A stretch of 64,000 bases of DNA from Bacteroidota bacterium (GTDB taxonomy: Bacteria > Bacteroidota > Bacteroidia > NS11-12g > UBA955). The notes under the pieces are model-generated. The model made no database searches. It was given only the letters and a program-made list of their open reading frames with translations, and had not been told where the DNA came from. Within the stretch, counting starts at the first letter, position 1. Every line of letters starts with the position of its first letter. The DNA lies in assembly GCA_016787485.1 (NCBI GenBank), contig JAEUUL010000026.1, positions 1 through 64,000 of the forward strand, written 5' to 3'. A program made the position numbers and the translations under genes. Below are positions 16,395 through 25,169 of the stretch, one piece after another.

Positions 16395-19300
16395 AACTCC
16401 AGACGAAGGGTAAGCATGAAACTGCGTTCCTGTGGTGCCGACAGGTTGGTTACATTTGGACTGATATTGCGCGAGGCAGCCAGGCTGTAGTCGCGGATAA
16501 CTTCAGGATCTCCGGGGTAACGGCTGAACAGCCAGAGATTGAATCCACTCAGTGTGATGGAACCCAGTTTGAGTTTTCGTCCGTTGTTGTTGTGCTCATT
16601 CCTGAATTTATACCTGAGACTCAATTCACGCAGCCTGATGTAAGAGCCATCATATAGCCACTGCGTGCTGTGGTAGTTGTTGATATTGTCCAGATTGCCG
16701 TAGGTAAGCGGACTAAGGGTAAGACGCGGATAGCGGGCATCGTCACCGGGTTTTTGCCAGCGGTCCTCCAGGTCGGTAAGTACATTGCTGTTGCCCAGCA
16801 TGGTCAGCTGACGTTTGGCAGCTTCGTCGTACAATTTGCCGCCAAATACCCCATAAAAAGAAAAGGCCAGACTCCATGCCCCTTTGTCGAAGCGGTTCTC
16901 GAGAAAGCCGATGAGCTTGGGCTGCACATTGCCTGCAACTACCCTGTTTGCCAGATTGTATTCAAATGTTTGCTTGCCGTTTTTATCAAGAAATACAGGT
17001 TTGCCCGTGGCTTTGTCCACATGGGAGTATCGCACCAGATAAAACACCCCCATGGGCTGACCATTGAGAATGCGTGTTTCGCCTCCACCCACAATGGCAT
17101 CGGGGTCGGTAAAACCCATATCCAGCACCTTGTTCCGGTTGGCCATGCAGTTGAATTTGATGCTCCATCCGGCCCGGCTGCTTTTGCTCAGTTTGTCTAT
17201 GATTTGCGCATTCAGCAGAAATTCAAATCCATTGTTACTCACAGAGCCCACATTCTGAAAATAGCGGTAATCCCCGTTTGGGTTCACCACGCCACTGCTG
17301 GATGGGATGCGGCTGTCGAGCAATACATCACGGGTAAGGCGGTTGTAATAGGATGCTTCCAGGTAAATGCGGTTTTTGAACAGGGCCATTTCAATCCCGG
17401 CATCGGCTACCCGGCACATTTCCCATTTCAGGTTTGGATTTGCAAGGGTAAGGGGCTGTAGTATCTGTTGATTGTTATAGATATTTCCATTGGCAGGCGG
17501 GCCGTAAGTGCCATAACGGATAAAATTGGGAATGGCAGAACTGCCGATATATCCCCAACCGGTGCGCAATTTAAGAAAGGAGAACACCTTGCTGTTTTTC
17601 ATCCATGGCTCCTCACTCATCAGATAACCCAATGCTGCGCTGGGAAACTGGCCGAAGCGGTTGTTTGAACCAAAACGACTGCTTCCATCCATACGGTAAG
17701 AAGCTTGCATGAGCCAGCGATCGCCGATTTTGGCATTTACCCGGCTGAAAAAGCTGAGAAATGACCATGCCTCCCAGGTTTTGGGTGCGGAAGCGGCATC
17801 GGCGGCAGTAAGCGCACGGTCCATTCCATTGCGGTTTTCCTGAAAAATCTCATAGACCTGCGACTGATACTCCGAACCCAAAAGAATGTTAAAATCCGTA
17901 TGGCTGGATTTGCGGATGTAATAAATCAGGTTTGTATTGGCCAGATAGTTGTCACTCACATAACTTCTGAGTTGCGACAGGGATTTGCGCTGTGCGGCGG
18001 GTATGCGGTCTTTTGCCTGAAAGGCCTTGTCAATAAACAGATTGTCTTTGAGGTCCTGCCGGTCGTAGTTTCCCCGCAACTCCCATATCAGGTTTCTGGC
18101 AATTTCCGTTTCCAGTCCCAGGTTGGCCAGAAAACGGACTTCGTCTGTATGCCAGTCCTGGTATTTTCTGCGCAGCAGCGGGTTTCCGGCTTCGCCAAAT
18201 CCCGTTTCCCTCTCCAGGCTGTAGATGGGCAGGGCCACACTGTAAGCTGCCCCCAATCCGCCCTGTGCCCCCTGACTCTGCCTGTTGTTCCGGCTTTCGG
18301 TAAGATTAAGGCCAAAATGGAAACGGGTGCGTTTTCCCAGGTCTGCATTGCCATTCATACGTGCTGAGGTGCGCCGGAAATTGCTTCCGATCATATAACT
18401 GCCTGCGTTGAGATATCCCAGTGAGTTGTACAGCCGCCATTTGCCCGACTGAAAGCTGTAGGATGCATTGGTTTCCGTCTTTAACCCGGTATGGGTAAGG
18501 GCTTTTACCCAGTCTGTACTCGTATTTTCTGCCTGATTCCAGGAAATGCCATCGGGCAGTTTTGCTTTGCCGCTGTTTCCATCATTCTGCCATGCTTCCT
18601 GATACATGGACAGCCAGGCTGTACTACCGGCAAGGGGTAATTTTACGGTAGGGTTGCTGGTTCCGATGCTGCTGGAAAAGATGAGTTTGCCAGGTGCGTC
18701 TTTGCTGTGGCGTTTGGTGGTGATATACACTACCCCGTTTGCCCCGCGCGATCCATAGATACCAGCGGCGGCAGCGTCTTTAAAAATATCCACCGATTCA
18801 ATATCTGCCACGTTCAGGAAAGAAATGGGGTTGTTTTGCTGCCCGTTGCCTGAGAGTCCGATCTGGATGAACTGGTCCTGGTTGATAGGCAGTCCGTCAA
18901 GCACGATCAATGGTTCGCCGTTGGCACTTACACTGGCTATGCCCCTAACCCTGATAAGGGCGCCGGCTCCTGCCACGCCTCCACTCTGTATGACCTGAAT
19001 TCCGGGGGCTTTGCCTTGCAGTGTGGCATCGAAACTCAGGCCGGGATTGGCTGTAAGCTCATTGCCACGCACCTTGCTGATATTGCCGATAACGTCTTTT
19101 TTGATTTGGCGGGCATAGCCCACGATGATGACCTCTTTCAGGTTATTGGTTTTGGGGCGCAACCCCAGAAAAATCACCAGACGGTCGTTGCCAGATTCAT
19201 TTTCCACTTCGTCAGAGGCAGATTCATAGCCCACAAAACTGGCGGTAATTGTAACCTTTCCCTGCGGTATGTTTTGCAGGGTAAACTTGCCGGAAGCATC

Positions 19301-19459
19301 TGTGTAAGTTGAGATTGAGCCCGGCTCGGCAACCACAAGGGCGTTGCCCAGGGGTTCTTCGCGTTCATTCAGGATTGTACCCTGCACAATACCGTTCTGG
19401 GCAATGAGTCTTGTGGCAACACACAAAACAACAATCCATAGTATTCGCATACGATACAT
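16391..19459 (-). CDS. SusC/RagA-family TonB-dependent outer-membrane transporter
   Basis: A 1022-residue importer. Signal peptide about 1-20; CarboxypepD_reg-like domain about 22-105 (GIVQGTILNEREEPLGNALV ... GYESASDEV); plug domain about 108-225 (KEVIIVGYARQIKKDVIGNIS, APGIQVIQSGGVAGAGALIRVRGI, PLIVLDGLPI, DIESVDIFKDAAAAGIYGSRGANGVVYITTK); then the 22-strand barrel to the end. It forms a pair with the overlapping susD gene. An AGGAGG lies 3 nt before the first ATG, unusual in a phylum where Shine-Dalgarno motifs are rare; the second ATG at 19450 would place it 12 nt away, so the start is slightly uncertain. The mpl gene ends 41 nt upstream. Confidence 0.95.
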   Translation of the reverse strand: MYRMRILWIVVLCVATRLIAQNGIVQGTILNEREEPLGNALVVAEPGSISTYTDASGKFTLQNIPQGKVTITASFVGYESASDEVENESGNDRLVIFLGLRPKTNNLKEVIIVGYARQIKKDVIGNISKVRGNELTANPGLSFDATLQGKAPGIQVIQSGGVAGAGALIRVRGIASVSANGEPLIVLDGLPINQDQFIQIGLSGNGQQNNPISFLNVADIESVDIFKDAAAAGIYGSRGANGVVYITTKRHSKDAPGKLIFSSSIGTSNPTVKLPLAGSTAWLSMYQEAWQNDGNSGKAKLPDGISWNQAENTSTDWVKALTHTGLKTETNASYSFQSGKWRLYNSLGYLNAGSYMIGSNFRRTSARMNGNADLGKRTRFHFGLNLTESRNNRQSQGAQGGLGAAYSVALPIYSLERETGFGEAGNPLLRRKYQDWHTDEVRFLANLGLETEIARNLIWELRGNYDRQDLKDNLFIDKAFQAKDRIPAAQRKSLSQLRSYVSDNYLANTNLIYYIRKSSHTDFNILLGSEYQSQVYEIFQENRNGMDRALTAADAASAPKTWEAWSFLSFFSRVNAKIGDRWLMQASYRMDGSSRFGSNNRFGQFPSAALGYLMSEEPWMKNSKVFSFLKLRTGWGYIGSSAIPNFIRYGTYGPPANGNIYNNQQILQPLTLANPNLKWEMCRVADAGIEMALFKNRIYLEASYYNRLTRDVLLDSRIPSSSGVVNPNGDYRYFQNVGSVSNNGFEFLLNAQIIDKLSKSSRAGWSIKFNCMANRNKVLDMGFTDPDAIVGGGETRILNGQPMGVFYLVRYSHVDKATGKPVFLDKNGKQTFEYNLANRVVAGNVQPKLIGFLENRFDKGAWSLAFSFYGVFGGKLYDEAAKRQLTMLGNSNVLTDLEDRWQKPGDDARYPRLTLSPLTYGNLDNINNYHSTQWLYDGSYIRLRELSLRYKFRNEHNNNGRKLKLGSITLSGFNLWLFSRYPGDPEVIRDYSLAASRNISPNVTNLSAPQERSFMLTLRLEL

Positions 19460-19500
19460 AACCCTCCTGATTGGCGAATTAAACCCATTTTCGGGTTACT

Positions 19501-20868
19501 TCAAAAAAAATCGGTGTGAAGCAGCCCTCCGAAATTTCCGCTGCTCATGAGCAGAAGCACGGCAGGGCCCTTCTGCAATTCATTTTTTACAGCTTCTCTG
19601 AGTTCCTGCGTTTGTGAAAATGCCTTGCCCACGCCGAAGGCAGATTCGATTTCAGAAGCTTCGGGCACCTGCATTTTTTTCAGGGCAAAAACGTGTGGGT
19701 CGAAAAGGACAAAAGCAGCATCGGCAGGTGCAAGTGTGCCGCCGTATTCGCGCATAAATCCGGGTTGCAGACTGCTAAAGGTATGCACCTCGAAAACAGC
19801 GATAAGCCTGCGGCCTGGGTACTGCTCCCGCACAGCCTGAACAGTGGCTTTCACCTTGCTGGGGGCATGGGCAAAATCACGGTACACGATGCAGGTATCG
19901 GTTTCTGCCATTTTTTCCAATCGCCGGGCAGTACCACCAAAGTTTTGCATGGCCTGCCAGAATGCATGTTCAGAAATACCCAGCTCTGCAGCCAGCAAGG
20001 CCACACCCGCAGCATTCTGCAAATTGTGCCTGCCAAATATGCGCAATGCATAAGTTCTGTCCCCGATATATACCGTTGTGCCTTCTTCGGAAACCTCATA
20101 ACGGGGTTCTGTGTAGGCTCTGCCTTGCAGATGCAGTTCTTCTGCGAGTTGGTTGAGGTGTTCATCTCCTCCGAACCAGAATGTTTTTGCCCCTGGTTCC
20201 AGTGTTTGCAGAAAAATGCGGAACTGCTCCAGATAATTTCCGAAGGTGGGAAACACATTCACATGGTCCCAGGCAATACCGGTTAGCATAGCCAGATGGG
20301 GCTTATAGACGTGAAATTTGGGCACAGGGTGCAATGTGCTTGTGAGATATTCATCGCCCTCGATAACGATAAGTGGTGCATGGCTGATACGGACCATGCG
20401 TTCGAAACCCTGCAACTGCGATCCCACGAGATAATCGAAATCCATTCCACAATGCTGCAGTACGTGCATGAGCATAGCCGTACAGGTGGTTTTGCCATGG
20501 CTGCCTCCTATCACAATCCGCTTTTTATTTCTGCTGTGCTCATAGATGAATTCCGGGAATGAATACACCCGGATTCCCAATTCCTGCGCCAGCTTCAACT
20601 CCGGATTGTCTGCCCGGGCATGCATGCCCAGAATGATGCCATCTAATTCCGTATGAATTTTCTCCGGAAACCAGCCCAAATCTGCTGGCAGAATCCCTGC
20701 ATTTTTCAGTCGTGTTCGTGCCGGGTCGAAAATTTCATCATCGCTGCCCGTTATCTGGTGCCCATGCGCCAGCAGTTCCAGCGCCAGGTTGTGCATTACG
20801 GCTCCGCCAATGGCGATAAAATGGTAGGATTTAACGGTATAGGATGATTGATTTCCGCCTTCGGACAT
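19501..20868 (-). CDS. mpl: UDP-N-acetylmuramate:L-Ala-gamma-D-Glu-meso-DAP ligase (murein peptide ligase)
   Basis: A 455-residue Mur-ligase family enzyme that attaches recycled tripeptide to UDP-MurNAc with ATP; cytosolic. N-terminal Rossmann part YHFIAIGGAVMHNLALELLAHGHQITGSDDEIFDP. The ATP-binding loop GGSHGKTT is near 121-128, and the central domain has GDEYLTS and GIAWDHVNVF. The C-terminal domain has DFAHAPSKVKATVQAVREQYPGRRLIAVFEVHTFSSL, which is diagnostic of Mpl rather than MurC. Start placed at ATG 20868; a TTG 9 nt upstream is possible. Same strand as susC/susD but probably an independent housekeeping gene. Confidence 0.9.
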   Translation of the reverse strand: MSEGGNQSSYTVKSYHFIAIGGAVMHNLALELLAHGHQITGSDDEIFDPARTRLKNAGILPADLGWFPEKIHTELDGIILGMHARADNPELKLAQELGIRVYSFPEFIYEHSRNKKRIVIGGSHGKTTCTAMLMHVLQHCGMDFDYLVGSQLQGFERMVRISHAPLIVIEGDEYLTSTLHPVPKFHVYKPHLAMLTGIAWDHVNVFPTFGNYLEQFRIFLQTLEPGAKTFWFGGDEHLNQLAEELHLQGRAYTEPRYEVSEEGTTVYIGDRTYALRIFGRHNLQNAAGVALLAAELGISEHAFWQAMQNFGGTARRLEKMAETDTCIVYRDFAHAPSKVKATVQAVREQYPGRRLIAVFEVHTFSSLQPGFMREYGGTLAPADAAFVLFDPHVFALKKMQVPEASEIESAFGVGKAFSQTQELREAVKNELQKGPAVLLLMSSGNFGGLLHTDFF

Positions 20869-20999
20869 GGTTTTCAAACATACAATGTCCTGCAGGCACT
20901 GTGGCAGTTTCCCTGTGCTGAATTTTCAACATGGGCGTGCATAACCGGGCAGAAGGCAAAAGAGGGGAAGCCCGGACCAAAACCACAGTTAAATCTGTG

Positions 21000-21007
21000 T
21001 AGATTTG
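21000..21007 (+). promoter_or_regulatory. -7 element (TAGATTTG) for the thioredoxin-like gene
   Basis: Perfect TAnnTTTG only 4 nt before the ATG at 21012, so transcription would begin at or near the start codon (leaderless mRNA). No -33 TTTG seen. Confidence 0.4.
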
Positions 21008-21011
21008 CAGC

Positions 21012-21560
21012 ATGAATCTTGGCGACAAACTGTTTCGCTTTCAGTTGAAAAATGTGGATGGCAGCATGGTATCAAACTATGACTTTGCAGACAAGCATTC
21101 TTTATTGATTATGGTTACCTGCAACCATTGCAAATATTCACAGGCATACTGGAAAAGGTTGCAAAAACTGGCTGAGAAATACGAAGAGGACAGCATAGGC
21201 ATGGTGGCCATTTGTGGCAACGATGCAGAGCAATATCCACAGGACAGTTTTGAAAACATGCAGGAATTGCACCGGCAGTTGAAATTGCGCTTTCCGTATC
21301 TGCACGACCCGGATCAGGAGGTGTTGAAACAGCTGGGCGCCACCCGAACTCCGGAAGTATTTCTGTTTAACAGCCACCGTGAACTGGTATATACCGGTGC
21401 TATAGATGACAATTGGGAAAATGAGGGGGCGGTGATGCAGATTTATCTGGAAGATGCGCTTGAATACTGTCTGGATGGTCTGGAAGTGGATTATCCTGTG
21501 ATACCACCTGTAGGCTGTTCCATCAAATGGAAACCCGGCAATATGCCACAGACCGTATGA
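21012..21560 (+). CDS. Thioredoxin-like peroxiredoxin-family protein
   Basis: A 182-residue cytosolic protein of the AhpC/TSA-thioredoxin fold. The active-site motif TCNHCKYSQ puts the redox pair at C37/C40, and the cis-Pro loop is TRTPEVFLFN near 115-124. The sequence around DKLFRFQLKNVDGSMVSNYDFADKHSLLIMVTCNHC follows the Bacteroidota 'redoxin, AhpC-like' pattern, and the C-terminal INDNW-type segment (AIDDNWENE) is also typical of these proteins. Probably reduces peroxides or disulfides. The stop overlaps the SDR start (ATGA at 21557-21560), so the two are co-translated. No signal peptide. Confidence 0.88.
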   Translation: MNLGDKLFRFQLKNVDGSMVSNYDFADKHSLLIMVTCNHCKYSQAYWKRLQKLAEKYEEDSIGMVAICGNDAEQYPQDSFENMQELHRQLKLRFPYLHDPDQEVLKQLGATRTPEVFLFNSHRELVYTGAIDDNWENEGAVMQIYLEDALEYCLDGLEVDYPVIPPVGCSIKWKPGNMPQTV

Positions 21561-22357
21561 AGAAAGTGGCATTGATTACCGGAGCCAGCAGCGGCATAGG
21601 GGAAGCACTGGCAAAGGTTGCTGCAGAAAAAGGGTACAATCTGGCCCTGATTGCCCGCAATGCCGACAACCTTGAGGCGGTGGCAAGCGTTTGCAGGAGC
21701 AAGGGCGCTGATGTGCTTGCTTTTACCGGAGATGTGAGCAGGGAAGCGGACTGCAAAGGATTTTTTGAGGCGGCTCTGCAAAAGTTTGGTACTTGTCACG
21801 TTTTGATCAACAATGCCGGAATCAGCATGCGTGCAGTGTTTAACCATACAAGTCCCGATGTACTGGCCAGACTCATGGATATCAATTTCTGGGGTACGGT
21901 ATATTGTACAAAATATGCACTGCCTGCATTGCTTGAAAACAAAGGCTCTGTTGTGGGGGTGAGTTCTGTGGCCGGATTCAAGGGACTGCCCGGCCGCACG
22001 GGCTATAGTGCCAGCAAGTTTGCCATGCAGGGCTTTCTTGAAAGTTTGCGTTGTGAAAACCTGGAAACCGGGCTTCATGTGCTCATTGCTTGTCCGGGAT
22101 ATACTGCCAGCAACATACGCAAAACAGCCCTTGGCAAAGATGGCAGCAGCCAGAAAGAAACTCCGCTGGATGAGAGCAAGCTGATGTCTGCCGAAACGGT
22201 AGCCGAAAAAATATGGGCAGCTGTTGAAAGCAGAAAAAAATACCTGGTACTCACCTTTAAAGGAAAAATGGCGGTGTGGATAAACAAATGGTGGCCCGGA
22301 CTGGCCGACAGACTGGCCTACAACCTGATAAAAAAAGAGCCCGACAGCCCATTTTGA
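21557..22357 (+). CDS. Short-chain dehydrogenase/reductase (SDR)
   Basis: A 266-residue NAD(P)-dependent oxidoreductase. Start at ATG 21557, inside the stop of the preceding gene; an upstream in-frame ATG would add residues that merely overlap that gene. Cofactor motif TGASSGIG (8-15), NNAG (85-88), catalytic Ser near 136, Y150 and K154 in GYSASKFAM. The C-terminus (GKMAVWINKWWPGLADRLAYNLIKKEP) resembles the membrane-proximal tail of DHRS7/YqjQ-like SDRs. Substrate unknown. Two-gene operon with the thioredoxin-like protein. Confidence 0.92.
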   Translation: MKKVALITGASSGIGEALAKVAAEKGYNLALIARNADNLEAVASVCRSKGADVLAFTGDVSREADCKGFFEAALQKFGTCHVLINNAGISMRAVFNHTSPDVLARLMDINFWGTVYCTKYALPALLENKGSVVGVSSVAGFKGLPGRTGYSASKFAMQGFLESLRCENLETGLHVLIACPGYTASNIRKTALGKDGSSQKETPLDESKLMSAETVAEKIWAAVESRKKYLVLTFKGKMAVWINKWWPGLADRLAYNLIKKEPDSPF

Positions 22358-22458
22358 TCGTTTGTTTGTTCGCAGCCAAATAATCAGTTGCGGCATCTCA
22401 ATGTTTGGATTCTCACTTTTTTTGTTTTACTTGCCGGCCTAACCAAATCAAACCAAAT

Positions 22459-22959
22459 ATGGAAAACACTACACTGGACGCCAATTCTGGCCAAAAACTC
22501 CCTTCAGCACTCAATGTGCTCACCATCCTCACTTTCATTGGTTGTGCTCTTGCACTGATCAGTTCGGTATGGGGCTATGTATCTGCTGGTACTTCTTATG
22601 AAATGGTAAAAGGCATGTCTGGCGCAATGTCAGATCTGGCTAAAGAAGACGGCGGCGCTGCTGCCAGCACAGTGATGAACGAAAGCCTGAAAATGGTGGA
22701 AAAAGCTTACAATAACCGCATGATTATCCTGCTGGTTGGCATACTGGGTGTTGCCCTCTGTGCATATGGCGCAATGCAAATGCGCAAATTGAAAAAACAG
22801 GGCTTTTACATTTGGCTGGCTGGTGAAGTACTTCCCATTCTTGCCGGTGTAATTCTGGTAGGCGGTGGCCTTTTCGGCGGCATGATGATGGTAGTAGGTA
22901 TGATTGTGCCTGCTGTTTTCATTATCCTCTACGGATTGCAACTGAAACATATGAGCTAA
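22459..22959 (+). CDS. Small four-helix membrane protein A
   Basis: A 166-residue integral membrane protein. Start at ATG 22459 (MENTTLDANSG); the longer frame is not needed. Predicted spans: about 18-40 (LNVLTILTFIGCALALISSVWGYV), 85-105 (MIILLVGILGVALCAYGAM), 112-132 (GFYIWLAGEVLPILAGVILVG) and 138-158. The loop 41-80 is Met/Gly/Ala-rich. It is a paralogue of the next gene, sharing the LTILTFIG/LCILTWIG and KKQGFYIWLAGEVLP/QKRGFFIYAVGELLP segments. A strong terminator follows. Family widespread in Bacteroidota, function unknown. Confidence 0.8.
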   Translation: MENTTLDANSGQKLPSALNVLTILTFIGCALALISSVWGYVSAGTSYEMVKGMSGAMSDLAKEDGGAAASTVMNESLKMVEKAYNNRMIILLVGILGVALCAYGAMQMRKLKKQGFYIWLAGEVLPILAGVILVGGGLFGGMMMVVGMIVPAVFIILYGLQLKHMS

Positions 22960-22983
22960 ACGGAATTTCCGATAAAAAGGAAA

Positions 22984-23010
22984 GGGCCGCAATCATGCGG
23001 CCCTTTTTTT
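22984..23010 (+). terminator. Intrinsic terminator
   Basis: GGGCCGC-AATCAT-GCGGCCC followed by seven T; a perfect 7-bp GC-rich stem. It separates the two paralogous membrane protein genes into different transcripts, or allows partial readthrough. Confidence 0.9.
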
Positions 23011-23036
23011 GTGCCATATTTGCAGAAATAACTACC

Positions 23037-23564
23037 ATGGAAAATTTTACCGACACACAGGTGGAAAAACGGCGCACCACCCTGCTTACAGTTCTTTGCA
23101 TACTTACCTGGATAGGTTCAGCTTTCGGTTTACTGGGAGGATTCAGCAATACTTTCGGAAAAGGACCGCGTGAACAACTGAACCAGATGCAGGAGCAAAT
23201 GGACAAAATGGGCAGCGACAACCCTGCCGCGTCGATGATGGAAGGCATTGCCAACAATATGGCCGCCAACATGGAGACCCTTGAGAAATGGACACGCCCT
23301 CTTGGGATTCTGGCACTTATCGGAGTCGTGCTTTGCCTGATTGGTTCCATTATGATGTGGAAGCTGCAGAAACGGGGATTTTTTATTTACGCTGTTGGGG
23401 AATTGTTGCCTGGTATCATTTCATTGCCACTGATGTGGAACTTCATCATGGGTATGACCGGAATGATGGGAACAATTACCAAAGCCATGACAGTAGGAGG
23501 ATTTGTCATCGCACTGATTATGGTGTTTCTGTACTACAGGCAAACCAAATACATGAACGACTAA
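23037..23564 (+). CDS. Small four-helix membrane protein B (paralogue of A)
   Basis: A 175-residue integral membrane protein starting at ATG 23037 (MENFTDTQVEKRRTT). Spans about 15-37, 78-98, 107-127 and 140-162. The loop after span 1 (REQLNQMQEQMDKMGSDNPAASMMEGIANNMAANMETLEK) is Met/Gln-rich and amphipathic. Same layout and conserved G-F-x-I-Y-x-x-G-E-L-L-P segment as the upstream gene. Directly abuts the MarC gene (TAA then ATG with no spacer), so the two are probably co-translated. Function unknown. Confidence 0.8.
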   Translation: MENFTDTQVEKRRTTLLTVLCILTWIGSAFGLLGGFSNTFGKGPREQLNQMQEQMDKMGSDNPAASMMEGIANNMAANMETLEKWTRPLGILALIGVVLCLIGSIMMWKLQKRGFFIYAVGELLPGIISLPLMWNFIMGMTGMMGTITKAMTVGGFVIALIMVFLYYRQTKYMND

Positions 23565-24128
23565 ATGGGAATAGGCTTTTCTGAAGTACTTACCGTATCC
23601 CTTACCCTTTTTGCAGTAATCGATATGCTGGGCTCGGTGCCCATCATCATCAGCTTAAAAAGCAAAATCCCCAACATCAGCGCCTGGAAGGTTACCCTCG
23701 CCTCGGGGGTACTGATGATAGGGTTTCTCTATGCAGGTGAATCTATCCTGAAATATCTGGGAATCGACCGTCAGTCCTTTGCATTGGCGGGTTCTGTGGT
23801 GATGTTTATCCTCGGTCTGGAAATGGTCTTGGGTATCGACTTCTTTCGCAGCGACCCGGAAGTACCCTCTGCCAGTATTGTACCCATCGCCTTCCCCATC
23901 ATTGCGGGAAGCGGAACCCTTACCACCATACTTTCACTAAAAGCCATTTACGATGAAACTGTCATACTGCTTGGAATTTTACCCAACCTGCTGGTCATAT
24001 TCATTGTCATGATCAGTACCGGGTATCTGGAACGTAAAATCGGGAAAAGCGGCATGCTCACCATCCGCAAATTTTTCGGGGTGATTCTGCTGGCGATTGC
24101 GGTGAAGATTTTCCGCGGGAATGTGTAA
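23565..24128 (+). CDS. MarC-family integral membrane protein
   Basis: A 187-residue six-span inner-membrane protein of the MarC/UPF0056 family (LysE-like superfamily). Motifs: the first helix TVSLTLFAVIDMLGSVPIIISL, then FALAGSVVMFILGLEMVLG and the conserved VPIAFPIIAGSGTLTTIL (about 106-123). The family was once linked to multiple antibiotic resistance in Escherichia coli, but this has not held up, so the substrate is unknown. Start ATG immediately follows the preceding stop. Confidence 0.92.
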   Translation: MGIGFSEVLTVSLTLFAVIDMLGSVPIIISLKSKIPNISAWKVTLASGVLMIGFLYAGESILKYLGIDRQSFALAGSVVMFILGLEMVLGIDFFRSDPEVPSASIVPIAFPIIAGSGTLTTILSLKAIYDETVILLGILPNLLVIFIVMISTGYLERKIGKSGMLTIRKFFGVILLAIAVKIFRGNV

Positions 24129-24171
24129 AATGGTTTTTGGCAATTGGTCTCCAACAGGGAATCCGCTAAAG

Positions 24172-25107
24172 TCAGCTCACTCCATCTGCGTATGATTCCA
24201 AATTGGTAATTCCCCAATTCTTCAGTTCGTCTTCCGACCATAAATCCGGGAAGAAAATGCGGCGCTGGTAGCGCGGATGCATGTACTTCTGCCAGTCGCT
24301 GCCGCCGGTGGCTTCACTGTCGCCCAGGTATTTTTTGGCGGCATTCAGGTGCGCCATCACCCATTTTACATTTACGGTGTAATCATAGTGGCGCATGGCC
24401 CTTACAAGCTGCGGATCCCTGCGGTCTGCCTCAGGCAGGCTTTTAAATTTGGTCCACAGATTTATCGTATTGTATTCCTCCATAAAATCGAGGAATTCCT
24501 TTTTATATTTCTTTTCAAAATTGCGCAGCAGTGTACTTTTTTCACCGGTGTGGTAATCTTTGCCTGCGGCCTGCCAGTACAGATGTTCCAGGGCATGCTC
24601 ATAGGGCGTGTTTCGGTCAATGTTGGCTCTGTAACGATAGTCAATCAGATTGATGAGTTCTGTGCTTGCAAACTCAATCAAACGGTACTGCGCACTCTGA
24701 AAACCACTGGCGGGAGTGAGTGTATCCCTGAATTTCATATACTGGTTGTGCTCCATACCATCTCCCATAATATCGAAAGAACTGCACAACATATCAAAAT
24801 AACGGCGAATACGGTCCAGGTGCATAGAGAATTTCTCCGTACTGATTTGTTCGCTTTTTGAAACCTGCTGAATCTCCCACAAAATCATTTTGAACAACAA
24901 CTCATTGATCTGGTGGTACATAATAAACACCATTTCATCGGGGAGTTGGGTGCGCTGGGTTTGCAGTCCCAGCAGGGCATCCACCTGAATAAAATCCCAG
25001 TAAGTCATGGGTTCTGCATAGAGCAGACCGCGCAGGTGCACATCGGGGTCCTGGCCCATGGCCGCATATTTCGCATCAATGGCTGCAAGTATCTCTTCCC
25101 TGTTCAT
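24172..25107 (-). CDS. kynA: Tryptophan 2,3-dioxygenase
   Basis: Haem enzyme that opens the tryptophan indole ring to N-formylkynurenine, first step of the kynurenine route; cytosolic tetramer. 311 residues, slightly longer than the Xanthomonas enzyme. Motifs: FIMYHQINELLFKMI (61-75) with substrate-pocket H65, SGFQSAQYRLIEF (134-146), and WVMAHLNAAKKYLG with the likely haem ligand H253, followed by EATGGSDWQKYMHPRYQRRIFFP. No other kynurenine gene is nearby. The start ATG is preceded by a TATATTTG element. Confidence 0.93.
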   Translation of the reverse strand: MNREEILAAIDAKYAAMGQDPDVHLRGLLYAEPMTYWDFIQVDALLGLQTQRTQLPDEMVFIMYHQINELLFKMILWEIQQVSKSEQISTEKFSMHLDRIRRYFDMLCSSFDIMGDGMEHNQYMKFRDTLTPASGFQSAQYRLIEFASTELINLIDYRYRANIDRNTPYEHALEHLYWQAAGKDYHTGEKSTLLRNFEKKYKKEFLDFMEEYNTINLWTKFKSLPEADRRDPQLVRAMRHYDYTVNVKWVMAHLNAAKKYLGDSEATGGSDWQKYMHPRYQRRIFFPDLWSEDELKNWGITNLESYADGVS

Positions 25108-25120
25108 ATTCGTAAGGGCG

Positions 25121-25128
25121 CAAATATA
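25121..25128 (-). promoter_or_regulatory. -7 element (TATATTTG) for kynA
   Basis: Perfect TAnnTTTG on the minus strand, 13 nt before the kynA ATG at 25107; no clear -33 TTTG. Confidence 0.4.
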
Positions 25129-25169
25129 AGTGTGTAAAAACAGGGCAGTGTGACCTGTGTTGCATTCCT

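Noticed and set aside
19482-19497. Hairpin AACCC-ATTTTC-GGGTT after the mpl stop
   Set aside because: Only 5 bp, and the following tract on the transcribed strand is weak (TTTAATT); not convincing as a terminator.
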